Shown: piece by piece, positions 19,424-29,247 of the stretch
Layout: the number at the start of each line of letters is the position of its first letter
Position numbering within the stretch: position 1 is the first letter of the stretch
Assembly: GCA_963700705.1 (NCBI GenBank)
Contig: CAVOYQ010000010.1
Location: 248,001 to 312,000, forward strand
DNA: 64,000 nucleotides
Source: JAHEFT01 sp963700705
Lineage (GTDB): Bacteria; Pseudomonadota; Gammaproteobacteria; Xanthomonadales; SZUA-36
Direction: 5' to 3'
Position numbers and translations under genes: made by a program
Notes under the pieces: model-generated
Database searches by the model: none
The model's input: only the letters and a program-made list of their open reading frames with translations
What the model was told of the DNA's origin: nothing

Positions 19424-21643
19424 TTTTCAGGTTCCGTTTAAAAAAATCCAGGCACATATTCCACAGATGTATTTTTTCCGCCTCGCCAACGATGCCGTGC
19501 CTTTTACCCGGATACGTCATCATTTCAAACGGAATGGAGGCTTCCTGCAGCGCGTCGATCATCTGCACGGTGTTGTCAAAAAACACGTTGTCATCGGCCA
19601 TGCCATGAATGATCAGCAGCGGCCCAGCCAGGTTTTGCGCATAGGTGATCGGACTCGAGATTTCGTATTTGCCATCACCGTCATTGGGGTCACCCATGTA
19701 CCGTTCGGTGTAGTGGGTGTCGTACAGGCGCCAGTTGGTAACCGGCGCGCCGGCGATGCCTGCCTTGTATGAGCCCGGCGCTTTCAGCATCAGCATCAGC
19801 GTCATGTAGCCGCCGTAGGACCAGCCCTGGACACCCACGTTGTCCGCGTCGACGAAGGGCTGTGATTTCAGCCACTCCAGCGCCGCGCAGCTGGTCGCGC
19901 ACCTCGACATCGCCCATATCGCGGTAGATCACGTCTTCGAAGGCTTTACCGCGCTCGGACATGCCGCGGTTGTCCAGCGTGAACACCACGTAACCATTAC
20001 GCGCCAGCACCTGGTTGAAGTTGATCTGCCAGGTTTTGGTTACCACCTGGGCGCCCGGGCCGCCGTATAGATAGACCACCGCGGGGTATTTCTTTGCCGG
20101 ATCAAAGCCAGCCGGCAGCGCTATTTGATAATTGAGAACCGTGCCGTCTTCGGCTTCGAGCGTGCCAAACGTGTATTCGCGGTGCCCGTCCAGGTAAGGA
20201 TAATAAGGGTGGCTTTCGTCCAGCGGGTTTTCGGTGATAAAGGTCAATAACTCCCCGGACGCGGAACGGATGGCGGTATAGGGCGGGCGTAACGGTCCCT
20301 GGCCGTTTTCGACGTAAAAACTGCCGTCCACGGATACCGACGCCTCGTACCAGCCACCCGGAGCTGTCATCTGCTGTACCTCGCCGCCGGCCAGCGGAAC
20401 GCGGTACAGGTGTTTTTCGGTGGCCGTTTCTTTTGAGCCGGCAAACCACACATAGCCACCCGTTTCATCCACTGCCCGCACGCCGCCACCGTTTCGGCCG
20501 GTTTGTGCCACGGCCCAGTCACCGGAAGTCAGCTGGCGAACCAGGGTGCCGTCTTTCTGATACAGGTAGATGTGATTGAAGCCGGATCGCTCCGAGGTCC
20601 AGATAAAGCGTTCACCGCCATCCAGGAAGTTCAGGTCGCTGTGCAGGTTGACCCAGTTGGGTTGCTGCTCTCTCAGCACCACGGTCTGCTCCATGGTTTC
20701 CGGATCGATAAAGATCAGGTCGAGCGTTTTCTGATCGCGGGTCTGCTTCTGTACGGCCAGTGTCCCGTCCGGCGAAAAATCGACGCGGGCCAGGTAGAAA
20801 TCCTTGTCCTCGCCCAGATTCACTTCACGGACTTCTCCCGAAGCCAGGTCCATGACAAACAGTTCAACCACGGCGTTGGCGGTACCGGCAAACGGGTAGC
20901 GCTGGGCCACCGTGGTCACCCCGTTCGTGTCGATTTCATAGCGGTTTTTCAATTCAACGCCGGATTCGTCGATACGGGTGAACGCAATCCGGCTATCGTC
21001 TTTGGCCCACCAGTAGCCGGTGGTGCGGTACATTTCCTCCTGCGCCACGAATTCCGCCATGCCGAATGAGACTGCCCCCCCACCGCCGGTGGTTATGGCC
21101 CGCTCCACACCCGTGGCCAGGTCGATCACGTACAGGTTCTGTTCGCGTACGAAGGATACGTAACCACCCTTCGGCGAAATTTTCGCATCGGTTTCCGTTG
21201 CTTCGGTTTGCGTCAGCGGCGTGGTTCGGAGCCGAGTTCCAGGTAATAAAGATCGCCGCCCAGCGGAAACAGCAATGCCTTGCCGTCCGGCGACCATTCA
21301 TACTCAACGATGCCGGAAGAAGAAGAATCCGCGCCCGTTCACGCCGCGCCAGTTCCACTTCGTCCAGTTCCTCTTCACCGCCGAGTAATGCCGTGCTGTC
21401 CACCAGCAGGCGCTTTTCGCCATCGGCAATGTTGTATTCCCACAGGTCCAGCTGGTCCTGGTCGTCGGCCCTGCCCTGCAGGAATGTCACGCGCGTGCCA
21501 TCCGGAGATATTTTTACGCCCTGGGCGACCGGACCGGACAGCGAGGGACTGGCGGCCAGGCGCTCGATGGTCAGTTCTTCTGCCATGGAAAATGATGCCT
21601 GGGTCATAAGTGCAGTGATAAGCAAGATCGGATAAACACGCAT
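19416..21643 (-). CDS. Secreted dipeptidyl-peptidase IV-like S9 protease, frameshifted
   Basis: Reconstructed at about 740 residues. A signal peptide (YPILLITALMTQASFSMA) precedes a DPP-IV-type propeller (KISPDGTRVTFLQG, SPKGGYVSFVREQNLYVID, YWWAKDDSRIAFTRIDE) containing the EFVAQEEM double-glutamate segment that binds the substrate amino terminus in DPP-IV enzymes. The hydrolase domain has Ser in GWSYGGYMTLM, Asp in IIHGMADDNVFF and His in GKRHGI. The enzyme is expected to release N-terminal dipeptides in the periplasm. Frame changes are needed near 21280 and near 19895. It lies between the M28 peptidase gene (21 bases upstream) and the second S9 gene (8-base overlap). Confidence 0.87.
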
Positions 21644-21664
21644 TGATTGTCCTTGTTTGATCGA

Positions 21665-23368
21665 TTATTGAAGGCTATCCGGCAGTTCCTTTTTTGGCGG
21701 TAATGCCGCAGGCAGCGGTTTTCTCGGCATCATCTCTTCGCGGGTCGCGGCAAGGTACACCGAAGTCGCCATGACCGCGGCCGCCTGCATCAGGTCGCCG
21801 GGGATGATGTGACCCACGTCGTCCACGTTGGAGTGGTGGGTGTTCAGATCGTAGTCCAGCGGATCCTGGACAAAATTGAACCCGGGCAGCCCCACCGCGT
21901 TGAAGGACAGGTGATCGGTGCCGGTCGTGTTGATGATGGTGACCGTGCTCACGCCGAGGTCGGCAAACGGTTCCAGCCAGGCGTCGAAAATCGGCCGCGC
22001 CATGTCGTTCTGCTGCAGGTAGACGCCGCGAATCTTGCCGCCGCCGTTGTCGAGATTGAAATAGGCGGAGAGTTTTTCATGCTCCGGCTTCAATTTCATA
22101 TCCAGCGGATCGGCGAAATGGTTGGCCACGTAGGCCCGTGAGCCGCACAGACACTGCTCTTCGCCGTCCCACAACGCGGCGCGCACGCTGCGGCGCATCG
22201 GCAGGTCCAGGGATTTCAGAATGCGCATGGCCTCCATCACCACGGCGCTGCCGGCGGCGTTGTCCGTTGCGCCGGTGGCGCCATGCCACGAATCAAAATG
22301 CGCGCCCAGCATCACCAGCTCACCGCCCCGTGCGGTTCCCGGAATTTCAGCGATTACGTTTGTGCCCTTGGCCTCCGGATAGAATGAAGCTTCAACATCC
22401 ACTTCCAGTTCCACCGGGATATCCCGTTCCAGCAGGCGATGGATGCGGTTGTATTGTTCCGGCATCAAGGCTACCGACGGCGGAGGTACCGGATCCCCCT
22501 CGATATACGAGCCATAGTCACTCCTCATGATCACGCCGGCGCCACGGGCCCACCCGGTGACCAGCACCGCTGCGACGCCTTCCTCTTCAAGGAAAGCGGC
22601 TATCCGGCCATTGATTTTCAATTCCAGGGCCCAGCGGTCCGCCGCGTATTCGAGCGGCATGACTTCCCAGATGCGCGAGGCTTCATCCTTGTCGACCGGG
22701 TAAGCGATCAGCGGCCATTCGAGGACCGGCACCGGACCCGGATCGACCGGTCCGTTATAGCCCGAGTGACCGAAATCAGCGAGGTCTTCATCGCTGAAGC
22801 GGAACGTTTCCGGCTTTTCCGGCAGTTCGAATTTTTTTGGATGATCCAGCATGATGATCTTGCCCCGCAACTGGCCGCGGTACTTGTCTTTCCAGGCTTC
22901 GATCTGTACCGCCAGTTTTTCCAGGTCGCCGTTTTCGGGCGCATCGCTCTGCTGTTCCCAGACCGGTGCGAACACGACTTCCCCGGTCACCGGCTGCCCG
23001 GTGGCCGGGCTGAAATCAGCCGGGTAAGCCGAAAGCGTGGTTTCCTGCGGCTTCTTCATCTGCACAGCAACCCGCGACCAGTCCCAGCCGCGCCCGAACG
23101 TGCCCCACACCTCCAGCCCGGCGTCGGTAATTCCCGCTTCCCTGAAAGCTTCCACCGCTCTATCAGCAGCCTGCCGGTACCCCGGTGAACCGCTCATGCG
23201 CGGACCGTTCTGATCCGCGATCAGGGACATGTAGTCCATCACCTTCGAGTGATAAAACGCCTCCTGCTTGATGCGGTGGACCACGTCCAGGTCGACTTCT
23301 TCGGCGAAGCCGTAGCCGGGTACGAGCAAAAACAGCGCAGTCACGGTGACGGATAAAAAACGTTTCAT
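21665..23368 (-). CDS. Secreted M28-family aminopeptidase
   Basis: 567 residues. A signal peptide (RFLSVTVTALFLLVPGYGFA) is followed by a segment containing a protease-associated-type insertion and then a two-zinc M28 peptidase domain. Visible ligands are His/Asp in MLGAHFDSWHGATGATDNAAG, the catalytic Glu pair in LWDGEEQCLCGSRAY, and the late His in DLNTHHSNVDD. The enzyme is expected to trim N-terminal residues from peptides in the periplasm. It is the first gene of the minus-strand operon M28-DPP4-S9 and is divergent from the tricorn-like protease, with which it shares a ~120-bp promoter region. Confidence 0.88.
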   Translation of the reverse strand: MKRFLSVTVTALFLLVPGYGFAEEVDLDVVHRIKQEAFYHSKVMDYMSLIADQNGPRMSGSPGYRQAADRAVEAFREAGITDAGLEVWGTFGRGWDWSRVAVQMKKPQETTLSAYPADFSPATGQPVTGEVVFAPVWEQQSDAPENGDLEKLAVQIEAWKDKYRGQLRGKIIMLDHPKKFELPEKPETFRFSDEDLADFGHSGYNGPVDPGPVPVLEWPLIAYPVDKDEASRIWEVMPLEYAADRWALELKINGRIAAFLEEEGVAAVLVTGWARGAGVIMRSDYGSYIEGDPVPPPSVALMPEQYNRIHRLLERDIPVELEVDVEASFYPEAKGTNVIAEIPGTARGGELVMLGAHFDSWHGATGATDNAAGSAVVMEAMRILKSLDLPMRRSVRAALWDGEEQCLCGSRAYVANHFADPLDMKLKPEHEKLSAYFNLDNGGGKIRGVYLQQNDMARPIFDAWLEPFADLGVSTVTIINTTGTDHLSFNAVGLPGFNFVQDPLDYDLNTHHSNVDDVGHIIPGDLMQAAAVMATSVYLAATREEMMPRKPLPAALPPKKELPDSLQ

Positions 23369-23486
23369 TCGGATGGATCTCGTTGAGGTGGAAAATGAGT
23401 CTAACCGTCGGACCCTGACCTGTCATCCACGAATCGTCCCTGCTATTCTGTCGCCCTTCGGAAACAATTTGAAAAAGGGATATCTG

Positions 23487-26400
23487 GTGAAGATTAAATC
23501 TTGGCTCATCGTGTTGCTGTCGGGCTTGAATGCCCTGCCCCTGTTTGCGAGCGAAGTGAAGCTGGTGCGCGAACCCGACTTGTCTGGTGAAACCCTGGTT
23601 TTCACCTACGCGCGGGACATTTGGAAGACTTCTCTAGCCGGAGGCGAAGTCACGCGCATCACCAGTTTTCAGGGTCAGGAGGCACACCCGAGTATTTCGC
23701 CAGACGGCCAGTGGGTCGCGTTCACAGGGGAATACGAGGGTAACCAGGATGTTTACGTGACCGCAATTTCCGGTGGTGAGCCCAGGAGGCTTACCTTCCA
23801 TCCGGCGGCAGACAGCGTAGTCGGGTGGAGCCCCGACGGACAATCAGTGTTGTTCAGCTCCGGGCGCAGCAACGCACCGAGGGCATGGCCGCAACTTTTT
23901 ACCGTTTCGGTTAACGGCGGCATGCCGCAACAGTTACCCATGAACCGGGCTTTCGACGGGGCCTTTTCGGCTGATGGCAAACACCTGGTCTACCGCCGCT
24001 CAGGTCTCTGGGATGCCGGTTGGCGCAATTATCGCGGAGGGCAGAACCAACCGTTGCGGTTGATCGACCTCGAAGATCTGTCCGAGCGGGACCTTCCCTG
24101 GATTAACTCGCTCGACCTGAAACCCCAATGGCAAGGTGAGTACATCTATTTTCTATCCAACCGTGAGCAGGTCGACAACGTGTTCCGCGTGCCGGAAAAC
24201 GGCGGTCCCGTCGAGCAACTGACTGACCATCGCGATTTCGACGTGAAGGGATTCAGCATTGACGGAGACAACCTGGTCTACGAATACCGGGGCGGGCTGT
24301 ATCACAAGTCACTGGGCGGAGAGCCCAGGCCTGTCAGCATCAGTCTGGATGCGGACTTTCCCTGGAACCGCCCGCACTGGGAAGACGTTTCCAAAGACAT
24401 CGAGTCCACGAATGTGTCCCCCAAGGGTAAACGGGCCGTATTCGTCGCCCGGGGCGACGTGTTTACCGTTCCCGTGGAGCATGGTGACGCGCGTAACCTG
24501 ACCGATAGTTCGGGCAGCCGGGAAGTAGCCGCAGCGTGGTCGAACGATGGCCAGCGGATCGCCTGGTTTTCTGACGCCAGCGGCGAGTACCGCCTGGTGA
24601 CGGCTGATCAATACGGCAAGCAGCATAAAGAGATTGAGCTGGCCGGAACGGGTTTTTACGGTGAACTCCAGTGGTCTCCCGACGATAACCGCCTGGTATT
24701 CAGCGACCAGAAACAACAACTTTGGCTTGCTGACCTGGCCGCTGGCAGCGCCCAGGTAGTTGCGAAACAACCGGTGGTTGACCCTGACTGGAGCATGGCG
24801 CCCAGTTGGTCGCCGGACAGCCGCTACCTGGCCTACTCGGTGCAGGGAGACAGTTTTTTCCGCAGCCTGATGATCTATGGCGTCAAGGACGGTAAGACCC
24901 ACCGGATAACTGACGGTATGGCGGACGCCCGTTCCCCCGTTTGGGACAAGTCTGGCGACAAGCTCTACTTTGCCGTCAGCACGGACTTCGGGCCGCACGC
25001 CGCCTGGCTCGATCTGAGCAGCGTGGCTTTTACACCGCACTATGGTATCTACTACTTTTTGCTGACTGACGAGGTCAAATCGCCCTTGCTGCCTCAAACC
25101 GACGATGAAGAAGCAGATTCCGAAGATGACCAGAAAGACACAAAGGAAGATAAGAAAGACAAGAAGGAAAAATCAGTACCCGAAGTGAAAATAACCTTCG
25201 GGAATATCCCGCAACGCGTGCTGCCCCTCGGCGAATCCGGGCGCATCAGCGAACTGAAGACCGGAAAGGAAGGCGAGTTGTTTTTCCTGAAAGTCATCGA
25301 TGATAAGACAGCCCTTTTCAAGTACTCCCTGGAGGACCGGGAAGCAACCTCGCTGGCCGCTGATGTCAGCCAATACCGCTTGAGTGCCGATGGCGAGCAA
25401 ATCCTGGCGAAAACCGGCGAAACGTGGCAGTTGTTCAGCTCCGCCGAGCCACTGGGTGATGAAGCCAAGACCCTGAACATCGCGCTGGCAAAGCTGGTCG
25501 ACAATGCCGCTGAGTGGCAGCAGATTTTTCGCGAAGCGTGGCGTTTCCAACGCGATTACTTCTATGTAACCAACCTGCATGGCGCAGACTGGGATTTCGT
25601 ATACGAGACCTACGAGCCCCTGGTTCGCTATGTCAGGCACGCCGCAGACATGACTTACCTGCTGGACAACCTTGGGGCGGAAACCTCGGTAGGCCACTCT
25701 TTTACCAATGATGGCGATTTGCCGGATGTCGGCGAGGGCAAGGTGGGTTTGCTCGGCGCCGACCTGGAACTGACCGGCAAAGGCTATCGCTTCAAGCGGA
25801 TCTTCCGCGGTGAGAGCTGGTATCCGGATGACCAGGAAAGCGCGCCCCTGGCCAAGCTCGCCGGGCAGGTTCAGGAAGGCGACTACCTGCTCGCCGTAAA
25901 CGGCCGACCAATCAGCCAGGGCGCCAATCTGTATGCGGCCATGCGTGGCACCGAGGGCAAGCAGACGCGGCTAACGATCAGCCGAACCGGACAGGCTGCC
26001 GACACCAGCGATCTCACTGTTGTACCGATTGCCAGCGAACGCAACCTACGCCGTAACGCCTGGGTGGAAGACAACCGTAAGCGCGTTGATGAAGCTTCCG
26101 ATGGAAAACTGGCCTACGTCTGGGTTCCGGATACAGCAGAACAGGGGTTTGAATATTTTAACCGCTATTTCTTTGCCCAGAGCAAGCGCCAGGGCGTAGT
26201 GGTCGATGAGCGGTTCAACCACGGCGGCTATATCGCGGAATACATCATCGATATACTGCGCCGCGAACGAAACGGCTACTTCAACAACCAGATGAACCCG
26301 GAAAGCCCGATGACCAGCCCGGGCTCAGGGATCTGGGGCCCGAAAGTAATGCTGATCAATGAAGTGTCCGGATCGGGGGGCGACATGCTGCCGCACATGT

Positions 26401-26726
26401 TCCGTTTCTACGGCATCGGCACCCTGGTGGGAAAGCGCACCTGGGGCGGACTCGTCGGAATATGGGGCGTTCCGAACCTGGTCGATGGGGGGCACATCAC
26501 CGCGCCCCGCAGCGGTTACTTCAACCTGGATGGCCAGTGGGAGGTTGAGAACCAGGGAATCTCCCCGGATATCGAAGTGGAACAATGGACAGCGGAGACG
26601 GCAAAAGGCATTGATCCGCAGCTTGAAATGGCCATCAAGGTTGCGCTGGAGCAGCTTGAAGCCAACCCGCCGCAATCCCGAACCCAGCCGGCCGATCCGG
26701 TTCGGGTTCCGCAGGTAAATCCCTAG
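23487..26726 (+). CDS. Secreted tricorn-like protease (S41 family)
   Basis: 1079 residues from the GTG at 23487, chosen because AAGGGA lies 7 bases upstream and a signal peptide follows (SWLIVLLSGLNALPLFAS); the frame is open further upstream without any signal. The N-terminal ~650 residues are PD40/WD40-type propeller repeats (HPSISPDGQWVAFTGEYEG, VVGWSPDGQSVLFSSG). A highly charged linker, rich in Asp, Glu and Lys, lies at 25110-25180. C1 and PDZ domains follow (VQEGDYLLAVNGRPI), then the S41 core with DERFNHGGYIAEY and the nucleophile in SGSGGDMLPHMF (Ser about 963). Tricorn degrades peptides to short products. The signal peptide indicates a periplasmic version that complements the divergent exopeptidase operon. 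Confidence 0.88.
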   Translation: MKIKSWLIVLLSGLNALPLFASEVKLVREPDLSGETLVFTYARDIWKTSLAGGEVTRITSFQGQEAHPSISPDGQWVAFTGEYEGNQDVYVTAISGGEPRRLTFHPAADSVVGWSPDGQSVLFSSGRSNAPRAWPQLFTVSVNGGMPQQLPMNRAFDGAFSADGKHLVYRRSGLWDAGWRNYRGGQNQPLRLIDLEDLSERDLPWINSLDLKPQWQGEYIYFLSNREQVDNVFRVPENGGPVEQLTDHRDFDVKGFSIDGDNLVYEYRGGLYHKSLGGEPRPVSISLDADFPWNRPHWEDVSKDIESTNVSPKGKRAVFVARGDVFTVPVEHGDARNLTDSSGSREVAAAWSNDGQRIAWFSDASGEYRLVTADQYGKQHKEIELAGTGFYGELQWSPDDNRLVFSDQKQQLWLADLAAGSAQVVAKQPVVDPDWSMAPSWSPDSRYLAYSVQGDSFFRSLMIYGVKDGKTHRITDGMADARSPVWDKSGDKLYFAVSTDFGPHAAWLDLSSVAFTPHYGIYYFLLTDEVKSPLLPQTDDEEADSEDDQKDTKEDKKDKKEKSVPEVKITFGNIPQRVLPLGESGRISELKTGKEGELFFLKVIDDKTALFKYSLEDREATSLAADVSQYRLSADGEQILAKTGETWQLFSSAEPLGDEAKTLNIALAKLVDNAAEWQQIFREAWRFQRDYFYVTNLHGADWDFVYETYEPLVRYVRHAADMTYLLDNLGAETSVGHSFTNDGDLPDVGEGKVGLLGADLELTGKGYRFKRIFRGESWYPDDQESAPLAKLAGQVQEGDYLLAVNGRPISQGANLYAAMRGTEGKQTRLTISRTGQAADTSDLTVVPIASERNLRRNAWVEDNRKRVDEASDGKLAYVWVPDTAEQGFEYFNRYFFAQSKRQGVVVDERFNHGGYIAEYIIDILRRERNGYFNNQMNPESPMTSPGSGIWGPKVMLINEVSGSGGDMLPHMFRFYGIGTLVGKRTWGGLVGIWGVPNLVDGGHITAPRSGYFNLDGQWEVENQGISPDIEVEQWTAETAKGIDPQLEMAIKVALEQLEANPPQSRTQPADPVRVPQVNP

Positions 26727-27050
26727 CGGCCGAAATACAAAATTTTATTCGGGTGATTCGATTAAAGGGAAATGACTTCATTTCCCGAACTCCTGCCTGT
26801 CATCCCGAAAATAGCCGGACCATCCAAATGATTCATCCCCGATAATGAATTAATAGTGTTATATATCAATGATATACGTCATTGAAAATTTTTCTGACCC
26901 ATACATATTCTGGAATACTATCTGTACGTCAGATTATTCATACAAGCACTCAAGAAAAATCCAATAACCTCCCTATAGGGTAGTGCACCTGGCCTGATGA
27001 CCAGGCTAATTCACTTTGGCGCCGGCAGCGGAAGCCAGCTTGGAGGTCAT
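26727..27050. other. AT-rich intergenic region with dyads
   Basis: 324 bases with no gene. It holds an inverted repeat TCAATGA-N6-TCATTGA at 26866-26885 and a CCCTATAGGG palindrome at 26971-26980, either of which could be an operator for the downstream exported-protein gene. A TTGGAGGT ribosome-binding site ends just before the ATG at 27051. No terminator with a T tract was recognised after the protease gene. Confidence 0.45.
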
Positions 27051-27632
27051 ATGTTCAGATCTACAAAATCCGTAGTATTCGTCACATTGATTACCCTGCT
27101 TGCCTTGAGCGCAGGTCCGGTACTGGCGGACACCGAAGCCTTTTTCACAGGCGGCGGCGTCATCAGGGACGGGCACGGCTTGGACGCGCATAAGATTACG
27201 TTTTCCGTCGATGTTTTCGTGGTTGGAGAAGGTCAACCTGAAGGCCAAATTCAATTCCAATTTCATGTTACAGGCAACCCTGGTTTAAACAAGAGCAAGT
27301 TCGAAGCTACTGAATTCAGTGAATTTTCAGTCAACACATTGGAAACTGAGGAACTTGGGAATTTTACGTATATCAGGCTATGGGCCCATGGAGAATTGAA
27401 CCGGGAAGATGGCTGGTCTGTGCTGGCCCGCTTTACGGATTTTGGGATGCCTGCCGGGAAGCAAAATAAATCAGACGCCCGCGGAGACGCTGTTCGAATC
27501 ATGCTGTTCGACCCGAATGGTGAAGCCGTTTATGACACCGCGCAAGATTACCCCAGGGAACAAAGCTGGAGAGCCTTGCTGGATGGTGGAAACGTGACGT
27601 TGTATTTCAGTTTTGATCACGCTGTTCCCTGA
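27051..27632 (+). CDS. Exported beta-rich protein of unknown function
   Basis: 193 residues from the ATG at 27051 (GGAGGT upstream). The signal peptide is SVVFVTLITLLALSAGPVLA. The mature part opens FFTGGGVIRDG and alternates short hydrophobic strands, with a later AGKQNKSDARGDAVRIMLFDPNG segment and a closing strand GNVTLYFSFDH. The pattern resembles exported post-COAP-1-like beta proteins, but I rate this weak. Its last 26 bases overlap the end of the convergent TPR gene. An AT-rich upstream region with two dyads suggests it is regulated. Confidence 0.55.
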   Translation: MFRSTKSVVFVTLITLLALSAGPVLADTEAFFTGGGVIRDGHGLDAHKITFSVDVFVVGEGQPEGQIQFQFHVTGNPGLNKSKFEATEFSEFSVNTLETEELGNFTYIRLWAHGELNREDGWSVLARFTDFGMPAGKQNKSDARGDAVRIMLFDPNGEAVYDTAQDYPREQSWRALLDGGNVTLYFSFDHAVP

Positions 27633-29175
27633 GACGCAGCGATTCGATCAGGGCGATGTATCGAGGATGATCCCGCAGCGGGTCCAGTTCGGGATCGTTT
27701 TCGATCCAGGCGCGCGAAAAGATCGAGTTTTCCAGCAAATCCAGGGCTCGATCGATTTCCCCTGCCTGGGTAAAAAAACAGGCCACGTTGTAGCGGGTGC
27801 TGGGATCATCGGGGGCGAGTGACAGCGCCTTCTCCGCCCATTCAAGGCCTTCCGCCGGTTGATCGAGGATGAGAAACGCCGTGGCAGCGAGGTAGTACGC
27901 GCGCGGATTATCCGGATAGTCTTCCAGGTGCTGCCTGGCGCGATCGACCCCGACTTGCGCATAGTGATGCAGGGCGGCCTCGTCTCCGGCTTTCTGGTAA
28001 CTGGCGACCACCAGGCACGGACTTTCATAATCGTACGGATTGAGTTCCATGGCCCGGGTGAAATTCTCGATCGCCCCGGCTGTATCGCCCTGGTGCTGAG
28101 CCAGTCTGCCCAATTGGTAAAATGCCTCGAATTTCTGCGGCGCAAGCTCGGCCACCCGCAGGAAGTCCCGGTGCGCCTGCTCGAATTGACTGTTGGCAAG
28201 ATGGGCGTAACCCCGCGCCAGTTGGCTTTGGGCATGATCCGGTTCGATCTGTATGGCCTTCTCACTGGCTTGCATGGCCGCATGCCGTTCGAAATCCCCC
28301 CCGCCCAGGAAGATCGCTTTCGAAGCGTAGGCTTCAGCCAGGCTGCTCCAGGCCCGCAGAAACCGGGGGTCGGCATCGGTAGCCTTCTTGAATAACTCGA
28401 TGGCCCGTTCATTGTCCCTTTGACTGAACGTCATCAGGTAACCCCGTCCTCGCAGGAAATACTCATAGGCACGGGCGTTGTCAGTGGTCGGACCGGGCAG
28501 CGAAACGTCGCCCAGCTTCAGTTTGAGGACATTCAGGATGCGCGCGGCGATATCGTCCTGGATCGCAAAAATATCGTCCAGTTCGCGGTCATAGGTTTCT
28601 GACCACAAATGGGAGTCGGTTGAAGCCTCGATCAGCTGGGCGGTGACGCGGACCTTGTTGCCGGACTTTCTCACGCTGCCCTCCAGCACATGAGCAACGC
28701 CCAGCCTGGCCGCCGCGGACGGCAGATCGATGTCCTTGCCCTTCAGCGCAAAACAGGAGGTCCTCGATGCAACCCGCAGGCCCGGGATCGTGGTAAACAC
28801 GTTCAACAGTTCTTCGGTCAGGCCGTCGCAAAAATGTCCCTGGTCCTGCTCCGCGCTCATGTCCGGAAAAGGCAGGACCGCAATGGATTTTTCATGCGCC
28901 GGGGGCGCTACCGGCAGCGGGCTTGCATCAACAGGGATTTCACCGGTCCGCTGGATACCGTCCGGAGTGACGTCGAATACCCAGGAAATAATCAGTGCAG
29001 CGGGAAAACCGACGGCCAGCAGCGCCAGCACCAGCGTGATCGACCATTCCGGCAACCCGAGGGCCGGAAAAATGACATCGGCGAGTTGCAGGACCACCCA
29101 GGCCGCCACCAGGTAAGCAATCGCCACCTTGACGACATGCCGCTTTCTCAACTCCCTGAAGAAGGCCTTCATCAC
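27607..29175 (-). CDS. Membrane-anchored TolB-like/TPR protein, second paralogue
   Basis: 522 residues. The basic start FRELRKRHVVKVAIAYLVAAW runs into two hydrophobic helices (about 17-37 and 45-65). A TolB/FlgO-like domain follows with KSIAVLPFPDMSAEQDQGHF at about 96 and VAHVLEGSVRKSGNKVRVTAQL at about 160-180. TPR repeats fill the C-terminal half (AMELNPYDYESPC, ALSLAPDDPSTRYNVACFF). It shares domain order and many motifs with the protein at 6181-7950. It starts just below the terminator of the octahaem gene and is therefore a separate transcription unit; it ends overlapping the convergent exported-protein gene. Confidence 0.78.
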   Translation of the reverse strand: MMKAFFRELRKRHVVKVAIAYLVAAWVVLQLADVIFPALGLPEWSITLVLALLAVGFPAALIISWVFDVTPDGIQRTGEIPVDASPLPVAPPAHEKSIAVLPFPDMSAEQDQGHFCDGLTEELLNVFTTIPGLRVASRTSCFALKGKDIDLPSAAARLGVAHVLEGSVRKSGNKVRVTAQLIEASTDSHLWSETYDRELDDIFAIQDDIAARILNVLKLKLGDVSLPGPTTDNARAYEYFLRGRGYLMTFSQRDNERAIELFKKATDADPRFLRAWSSLAEAYASKAIFLGGGDFERHAAMQASEKAIQIEPDHAQSQLARGYAHLANSQFEQAHRDFLRVAELAPQKFEAFYQLGRLAQHQGDTAGAIENFTRAMELNPYDYESPCLVVASYQKAGDEAALHHYAQVGVDRARQHLEDYPDNPRAYYLAATAFLILDQPAEGLEWAEKALSLAPDDPSTRYNVACFFTQAGEIDRALDLLENSIFSRAWIENDPELDPLRDHPRYIALIESLRLREQRDQN

Positions 29176-29198
29176 GGCATTATAGAGACTCCATGGGT

Positions 29199-29224
29199 AA
29201 AAAAAAGCCGCCCTCGCGGGCGGC
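29199..29224 (-). terminator. Intrinsic terminator of the octahaem cytochrome gene
   Basis: On the minus strand GCCGCCC pairs with GGGCGGC around a four-base loop and is followed by eight T residues, 24 bases after the reconstructed stop at 29248. Confidence 0.85.
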
Positions 29225-29247
29225 TGATTCTTCTTTTACGACGCTGC

